Of a stretch of DNA of 64,000 nucleotides, positions 59,902-64,000 are shown in pieces. The stretch comes from JADKAV01 sp037045455 (GTDB lineage Bacteria; Actinomycetota; Actinomycetes; S36-B12; UBA10799), in NCBI GenBank assembly GCA_037045455.1, contig JBAOIN010000009.1, forward strand, positions 207,819-271,818, given 5' to 3'. Below the pieces are notes generated by a model that made no database searches, was not told the DNA's origin, and saw only the letters and a list, made by a program, of their open reading frames with translations. Within the stretch, counting starts at the first letter, position 1. Every line of letters begins with the position of its first letter. Both the position numbers and the translations under genes were made by a program.

Positions 59902-61620
59902 CTACTGCGGCATGACGTAGGCGTCGGACAGCGCGAGCACCTCGTCCACGAACGCCTGCTCGGCGTCCACGTCGATCTGCGGGGCCCGGATCAGCCCGAG
60001 TGCGCCGGCCCGCTGCGCATCGCTGGCCGAGGCCTGCCCGTGCAGGGCGACTGCGATCTCCGAAACGTCCTGCACGAACACCGCGAAGATCCGATCGATG
60101 TGGGCGTCGCTGAGTCCGCTCATGTCGCTGACCGTGCCGGGCCGCTGTTGACCGGCCGACTCACACACCAGTTGTGCGTAGACGACCTGGGTGAACAGTT
60201 GCCCGAGGGTGAGCAGGAAGTCGAGGTCCTTCTGCTGCTCCTCGCTCGGCGGGGCGGACATGACCAAGCCTGCGAAGGCGTCCACCTGCTCGAGGAACAG
60301 GGCCACGTTGGGCAGGTGTTGGTACTGCTCCAACGCGGGGCGCCACGGGGAGAACGTGATGCGGCCCAGACCCGACGCGCGGCCCTGACGGAACAGGTAC
60401 TCGTCATCGCCGGCATCCTGGCGCACGGGGATCTCGGGATACTCACCGGTCGCCATCAAGTACTGCGGCAGGAACTTGAGCACCAGCGCGAGGTTCACGT
60501 GCACTGTCCCCTCGAGCTTCGGCAGGGCCCGGATGTGCCCGGCGGCCTGCTCGAAGTAGGTGTCCTCCTCGAACCCGCGCGCGGCGATGATCTCCCACAG
60601 CAGGTCGATGACCCGCTCGCCCTCGCTGGTGACCTTCATCTTGGTGATCGGGTTGAACAGCAGGAAGCGGCGGTCGTCCTCGGACGCACTGCGGAAGTAG
60701 TCGGCGCTGCGTGCCGAGTACAGCTTCATGGCCAGCAGGCGCGCGTAGGCGTCTGCGAACATGCGGCGCACATGCGGGAAGGTCGTCACCTTGGTGCCGT
60801 AGAGAACACGGTGGTCCGCGTGGGTCACGGCTTCGTAGAAGGCGTGCTCGCAGATGCCGATGCTCGCCCAGCCGAGGTTGACCTTGCCGACGTTGACCGT
60901 GGCCAGCGCGGCGTCCCACGCCGCCTTGCCGGTGTGCAGGATGTCCGCCTCGGTGACCGGGTAGTCGTGCAGCGAGAACGCCGACACGTACATCTGGTCG
61001 GCGACGACGTTCTTCTGAAGTTCGTACTCAGGCGCCTGGGTGTCGACCAGGAAGAACACGTACTCGTCGGTGTCGGCGAACTTGCCGAACACGCTCAGCC
61101 GCCCGGCAACGTTGCCATTGCCGATGTAGTACTTCGGCCCGTTGGCCACCCAGCCGTTCTCTGTGGGCGTGAGAATCATGTCGGTCGAGTAGATATCGGC
61201 ACCGTGCGTCTGCTCGGACAGGCCGAACCCGAAGATCGACCCGGACTCGAGCAGTTTGCCGACGAGTTGCTTGGCCTCCTCGTTCTCGCTCATCCACACC
61301 GGGCCCAGCCCGAGCACGGTGACCTGCCAGGCGTACCAGTAGGACAGGGAGTAGAAGCCCAGGATCTCGTTCAGGTCGTTGATCCGGGCGGTGTCCCACC
61401 GCGCGCCCTCGCCACCCACCGCCGCCGGGGTGCCGAACGCGGCGAGGATCCCCTCCTTGGCGTTGAAGTCGAGGAAGTCCTGGTACCACGTGCGGTCGTG
61501 GAACTCCTGCTTCATCTCGGCCAGACCCTTGTCCTCGAAGAACTGGATCAACGCCTTGAGCTGGCGCTGGGTCTCGGGGTCGTACGCCGACGGGTCGTAA
61601 GTGTGGGGATTGAAAATCAT
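59902..61620 (-). CDS. Acyl-CoA dehydrogenase family protein
   Basis: 572 residues, longer than core ACADs (about 380) by a C-terminal extension of about 170 residues. FGLSEQTHGADIYSTDM (FAD/substrate segment), AKNVVADQMYVSAFSLHDYPV, LGWASIGICEHAFYEAVTH, EIIAARGFEEDTYFEQAAGHIRALPKLEGTVHVNLALVLKFLPQYL (C-terminal domain: the catalytic-Glu region). TACCTT lies 6 nt before the ATG. Divergent from DUF2277 with a palindrome between. Substrate unknown; a fatty-acid role is inferred. Confidence 0.87.
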   Translation of the reverse strand: MIFNPHTYDPSAYDPETQRQLKALIQFFEDKGLAEMKQEFHDRTWYQDFLDFNAKEGILAAFGTPAAVGGEGARWDTARINDLNEILGFYSLSYWYAWQVTVLGLGPVWMSENEEAKQLVGKLLESGSIFGFGLSEQTHGADIYSTDMILTPTENGWVANGPKYYIGNGNVAGRLSVFGKFADTDEYVFFLVDTQAPEYELQKNVVADQMYVSAFSLHDYPVTEADILHTGKAAWDAALATVNVGKVNLGWASIGICEHAFYEAVTHADHRVLYGTKVTTFPHVRRMFADAYARLLAMKLYSARSADYFRSASEDDRRFLLFNPITKMKVTSEGERVIDLLWEIIAARGFEEDTYFEQAAGHIRALPKLEGTVHVNLALVLKFLPQYLMATGEYPEIPVRQDAGDDEYLFRQGRASGLGRITFSPWRPALEQYQHLPNVALFLEQVDAFAGLVMSAPPSEEQQKDLDFLLTLGQLFTQVVYAQLVCESAGQQRPGTVSDMSGLSDAHIDRIFAVFVQDVSEIAVALHGQASASDAQRAGALGLIRAPQIDVDAEQAFVDEVLALSDAYVMPQ

Positions 61621-61662
61621 GGGCCCAAGGTACCGCGTGGTTCCCGGCCGCCCACAGGGCTC

Positions 61663-61703
61663 TTGGTGAAGATGTGACAACTCACGTGCTGTTTCTTCAC
61701 CAA
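61663..61703. promoter_or_regulatory. Split palindrome between divergent acyl-CoA dehydrogenase and DUF2277 genes (element E)
   Basis: TTGGTGAAGA (61663-61672) and its exact complement TCTTCACCAA (61694-61703) are 21 bp apart. They lie between the two -10 hexamers (61627-61632 minus; 61710-61715 plus) and overlap the -35 side of the DUF2277 promoter, a plausible operator, perhaps for a TetR-type fatty-acid regulator. Candidate only. Confidence 0.5.
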
Positions 61704-61721
61704 AAGGCCCACACTGGACGC

Positions 61722-61967
61722 ATGTGCCGGAACATCACGATCCTGCGGGGCCTTGAGCCGCCGGCCACCGAGACCGAGATCCGGGCCGCCGCAGAGCAGT
61801 ACGTGCGGAAGGTGAGCGGGGTGGCCAAGCCCAGCGCTGCGACCGAGGCCGCCTACGTGGCCGCGATCGAGGCAGTTGCTGCAGCGACCACCACCCTGCT
61901 CACCGATCTCCCCGCCCGCCGCCAGCCGCCGACCACCGAACCACCGCTGCGCCGACTTCACTCGTAG
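61722..61967 (+). CDS. DUF2277 domain-containing protein
   Basis: 81 residues: MCRNITILRGLEPPATETEIRAAAEQYVRKVSG is the DUF2277 signature (MCRNI..L...EPPAT..EI). Function unknown. CACACT 6 nt before the ATG. Overlaps the convergent TIGR03943 gene by 10 bp. Confidence 0.9.
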   Translation: MCRNITILRGLEPPATETEIRAAAEQYVRKVSGVAKPSAATEAAYVAAIEAVAAATTTLLTDLPARRQPPTTEPPLRRLHS

Positions 61968-62659
61968 GGGTTACGCGGCTCCGGGACGCGCTCGACGTCA
62001 TCGGCCTCGATGAGCGGGATGGCTGGGTCACCGCTGTCACCGGGGACCCAGCGCCCGGTGACCTCGACCCAGGAGTTCGCCGGCAGGTCTTCGGCGTCCA
62101 GTACCCGGGCGCGGAACGACAAGGCGTCTGCGGCACAGCAAGCCAGGCCGAGCCGTGTCACCCACCAGCCGCCTTCCGGGTCGGGGGTGACGAAACCGGT
62201 CAGCCTCACTTCGCGTCCCTCCAGGGTCTGGCCCTGACCCCAGACCGCCCGGGTGATGTAGTCCGCGATCGGCACGTCGACGGGGTCTCCCGCTGGCAGC
62301 GGCAGCAGTTCCGCCGGTTCGGCGACCACCGGCGCCGTGGCCAACTGGCGGGCGGCGGTGAACGCCCCCAGGGGCCGCGGCGACACCAGGAACACGACCA
62401 TGACCGGGAGCACCATGAGCCACGCGACTCGCGGCACCCCGTCGTGTCCGTGGCCGTCATCGTGTTCCTCGGTACGGCGCCAGGACTGCCAGAGACTCCA
62501 CACCGCGAGTGCGAGTAGCACCGCAGCCGTCAGGAGCAGGAACGGCTTCATCGAGGCCTTGACGTAGTAGACGTACGATCCGCCGAGCGTCAGTCGCAGC
62601 AGAAGGATCCCGAGCAGGAGCAACACCGCACCCTGGGCATCACGTCTCACAACAACCAC
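61958..62659 (-). CDS. TIGR03943 family (DUF1980) membrane protein, permease partner
   Basis: 233 residues: two to three N-terminal helices, His-rich loop EEHDDGHGHDGVP, then a soluble C-terminal domain with EGREVRLTGFVTPDPEGGWWVTRLGLACCAADALSFRARV (CCAAD signature of DUF1980) and VEVTGRW. Always paired with a DUF318 permease, as here, overlapping by 13 bp; the pair is linked to metal or metalloregulation. GTG start. Confidence 0.9.
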   Translation of the reverse strand: MVVVRRDAQGAVLLLLGILLLRLTLGGSYVYYVKASMKPFLLLTAAVLLALAVWSLWQSWRRTEEHDDGHGHDGVPRVAWLMVLPVMVVFLVSPRPLGAFTAARQLATAPVVAEPAELLPLPAGDPVDVPIADYITRAVWGQGQTLEGREVRLTGFVTPDPEGGWWVTRLGLACCAADALSFRARVLDAEDLPANSWVEVTGRWVPGDSGDPAIPLIEADDVERVPEPRNPYE

Positions 62660-63618
62660 CAGCCGAACAGCGTGGCCATCAGGACGGCGACGACGAACGT
62701 CGTCGGCGCAAAGCGATACATGAAACTCTTTCCGAACGTCCCGGCCTGCAGCGAGATCAGTTTCAGGTCAACCATCGGCCCGACGACGAGGAAGGCCAGC
62801 CGGGCGGTGAGCGAGAACTGCGTCAGGCTGGCGGCAACGAAGGCATCGGCCTCGGAGCAGATGGACAGGAGGACCGCGAGTAGCGCCAGGCCGAGGATGG
62901 CGAGTGCCGGGTGTTCGGCCAGTGTCTGTAGCCATTGTTGCGGCACGGCCACGTTGAGGATGGCGGCGGCGATACCGCCGACCACCAGGAAGCCACCGGC
63001 GTGCAGGAGGTCGTGTGTGGCCGCCGCCGCGAAGGTCTGCCACCGGGCCTGGCCCTCGATATGTCGGCGCGAGGGCACCCGCAGCCACTCCCCACGGCCC
63101 CACTTGAGCCAGATCCAACCGACGATCACGGCGGTCACCAGCGACGCGCCGAAGCGCGCCACGGCCATCATCGGTTCCCCTGGGAAGGCCACGAAGGTGG
63201 AGATCACGACGATCGGGTTGATGGCGGGCGCCGAGAGCAGGAAGGCCAATGCGGCCGCCGGGGCCACACCGCGAGACATCAGCGAGCCCGAGACAGGCAC
63301 CGAGGCACACTCACACCCAGGCAACACCGCCCCGGCACAGCCGGCCACCGGAACCGCGAGTCCTGGTCGCTTCGGCAACGCCTTCTGCCAGAAGGAGTCC
63401 GGCACGAACGCCGCGATCGCGGCCGACAACACCACGCCGAGCACAAGGAACGGCAGCGCCTGGATGACGATCGACACGAAGATCGTCGCGCCTGCCTGCA
63501 GCGCGGGGTTCGTGAGCCGTCCCGCCAGGAACGGTTGCAGCAGCAGTAGCGCCACCGCCGCGAGCGCGAGGATCTCCATCCCGCCGATCCGCCGTCGCGG
63601 GGCTGTGACCACACTCAC
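62647..63618 (-). CDS. DUF318/ArsP_1-family permease
   Basis: 323 residues, about eight to nine helices, with the family motif PGCECASVPVSGSLMSRGVAPAAALAFLLSAPAINPIVVISTFVAF (core GCECASVPV) and a second matching half (SICSEADAFVAASLTQFSLTARLAFLVVGPMVDLKL). Known relatives export organoarsenicals or act with TIGR03943 proteins; substrate here is unknown. GTG start at 63618 followed by 100 bp to the next divergent gene. Confidence 0.9.
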   Translation of the reverse strand: MSVVTAPRRRIGGMEILALAAVALLLLQPFLAGRLTNPALQAGATIFVSIVIQALPFLVLGVVLSAAIAAFVPDSFWQKALPKRPGLAVPVAGCAGAVLPGCECASVPVSGSLMSRGVAPAAALAFLLSAPAINPIVVISTFVAFPGEPMMAVARFGASLVTAVIVGWIWLKWGRGEWLRVPSRRHIEGQARWQTFAAAATHDLLHAGGFLVVGGIAAAILNVAVPQQWLQTLAEHPALAILGLALLAVLLSICSEADAFVAASLTQFSLTARLAFLVVGPMVDLKLISLQAGTFGKSFMYRFAPTTFVVAVLMATLFGWWLL

Positions 63619-63689
63619 CGGGCCACGATAAGCAGATGACGATCAAGATCCGCGCGAATCCACAGGTGGTGTTGGACGCACATGTGGGT

Positions 63690-63708
63690 CAAGGACAGCC
63701 TTGCCTTA
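63690..63708 (+). promoter_or_regulatory. IdeR/DtxR-type iron box
   Basis: CAAGGACAGCCTTGCCTTA agrees with the DtxR/IdeR consensus TWAGGTWAGSCTWACCTWA at 15 of 19 positions, with a strong right half. It abuts the -10 TAGTCT (63707-63712) of the next gene, exactly where a repressor would block it. It may also affect the divergent permease 72 bp away. Confidence 0.65.
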
Positions 63709-63718
63709 GTCTGTGCGG

Positions 63719-64000
63719 GTGGACGCGGGTTACCGCCTAGGGCTCTTCGTGGTCGCTGCAACGGGGGCGACCGCGGGCGCACACCTGCACGCGGGGCTTA
63801 TGGGCTTGGTACTGGTCGCCGCGCTCGCCGCGCTTGTTCATCGGTGTGTCCTGACCAAGAGGCGCCCGGCGGCGATGTGTATCGCGTGCCTGATGGCGGT
63901 CCAGTTGATGGGGCACCTGACGCTCGGCGCGGGCCATGAGCCGGGAATGCTCTGGCGGCACCTTGCCGCCGCGGCCCTGCTGGGCCTGCTCGTCGATCGA
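63719..64000 (+). CDS. Hypothetical membrane protein, truncated by window end; iron-box controlled
   Basis: 94 codons are visible and still open. Three hydrophobic segments: LGLFVVAATGATAGAHLHAG, LMGLVLVAALAALVHRCVL and MCIACLMAVQLMGHLTLG, with notable His residues (AHLHAG, LVHRCV, LMGHLT, GAGHEPG) and a Cys pair (MCIAC). GTG start with TAGTCT 6 nt upstream. It resembles His-rich small membrane proteins near metal-uptake genes, but no family can be named. Iron repression is inferred from the box. Confidence 0.6.
   Translation, partial: MDAGYRLGLFVVAATGATAGAHLHAGLMGLVLVAALAALVHRCVLTKRRPAAMCIACLMAVQLMGHLTLGAGHEPGMLWRHLAAAALLGLLVDR

Overview
The window is GC-rich chromosomal DNA of an actinobacterium (Actinomycetota; order not resolvable from sequence alone). 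Supporting evidence: the folate run folE-folP-folB-folK-DUF3180 next to ftsH, hpt, tilS and the DUF2342-type zincin; PafB/PafC-type WYL regulators; DUF2510, DUF5522 and DUF2277 proteins; the glycerol-free, translationally coupled operon style with GTGA/ATGA/TGATG overlaps; frequent GTG starts; and many genes preceded by a -10 hexamer exactly 6 nt before the start codon, i.e. probable leaderless mRNAs. No rRNA, tRNA, CRISPR array, insertion sequence or prophage was seen; the content is mostly housekeeping with a few unusual accessory operons. No stretch above 300 bases lacks a gene or gene remnant.

Layout. 1-6450: two divergent DNA glycosylases sharing a 22-bp promoter, an AI-2E-type transporter, a methyltransferase, phosphoglucomutase, an SDR-like protein and an ArgA-type acetyltransferase. 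6554-11375 (minus): a coupled cofactor operon, DUF2520 protein-panC-nadB-nadC-coaX (NAD and CoA). 11465-14572 (minus): two zinc-ribbon membrane proteins and two bacterial PH-domain membrane proteins. 14763-19169: an orphan NuoD-like protein and a glycine betaine/osmoprotectant ABC importer. 19259-22291 (minus): folate operon. 22419-27010 (minus): ftsH, hpt, tilS, zincin protease. 27187-30907: rhomboid protease, a decayed copy of the zincin 5' end, and an operon for a small secreted Cys protein with its own ABC transporter. 31012-36922: FAD oxidoreductase, SDR, and an AmmeMemoRadiSam cluster with an inserted AMP-forming ligase. 36992-40375: small conserved proteins and an acyltransferase. 40493-42838: three secreted proteins followed by a SipW-type signal peptidase, the best candidate for an undescribed surface system. 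42696-47804: DUF202 proteins, GH13 glucosidase, a membrane protein with a PI-PLC-like domain, a secreted protein. 47880-59898: typA, membrane and secreted proteins, an alpha/beta hydrolase, pafBC-like regulators, cysK/epsC convergent pair, META and DUF389 proteins. 59902-64000: acyl-CoA dehydrogenase, DUF2277, a TIGR03943/DUF318 metal-permease pair and the start of an iron-box-controlled membrane protein.

Two cross-cutting observations matter most. First, at least two dispersed families of long-stem palindromic elements (four and three copies) sit directly after stop codons. Second, nine otherwise well-conserved genes, several of them normally essential, carry eleven single-base frameshifts, every one repaired by deleting one base; this looks like residual insertion error in the assembly more than gene decay, so those genes are annotated as full-length with a flagged frameshift.
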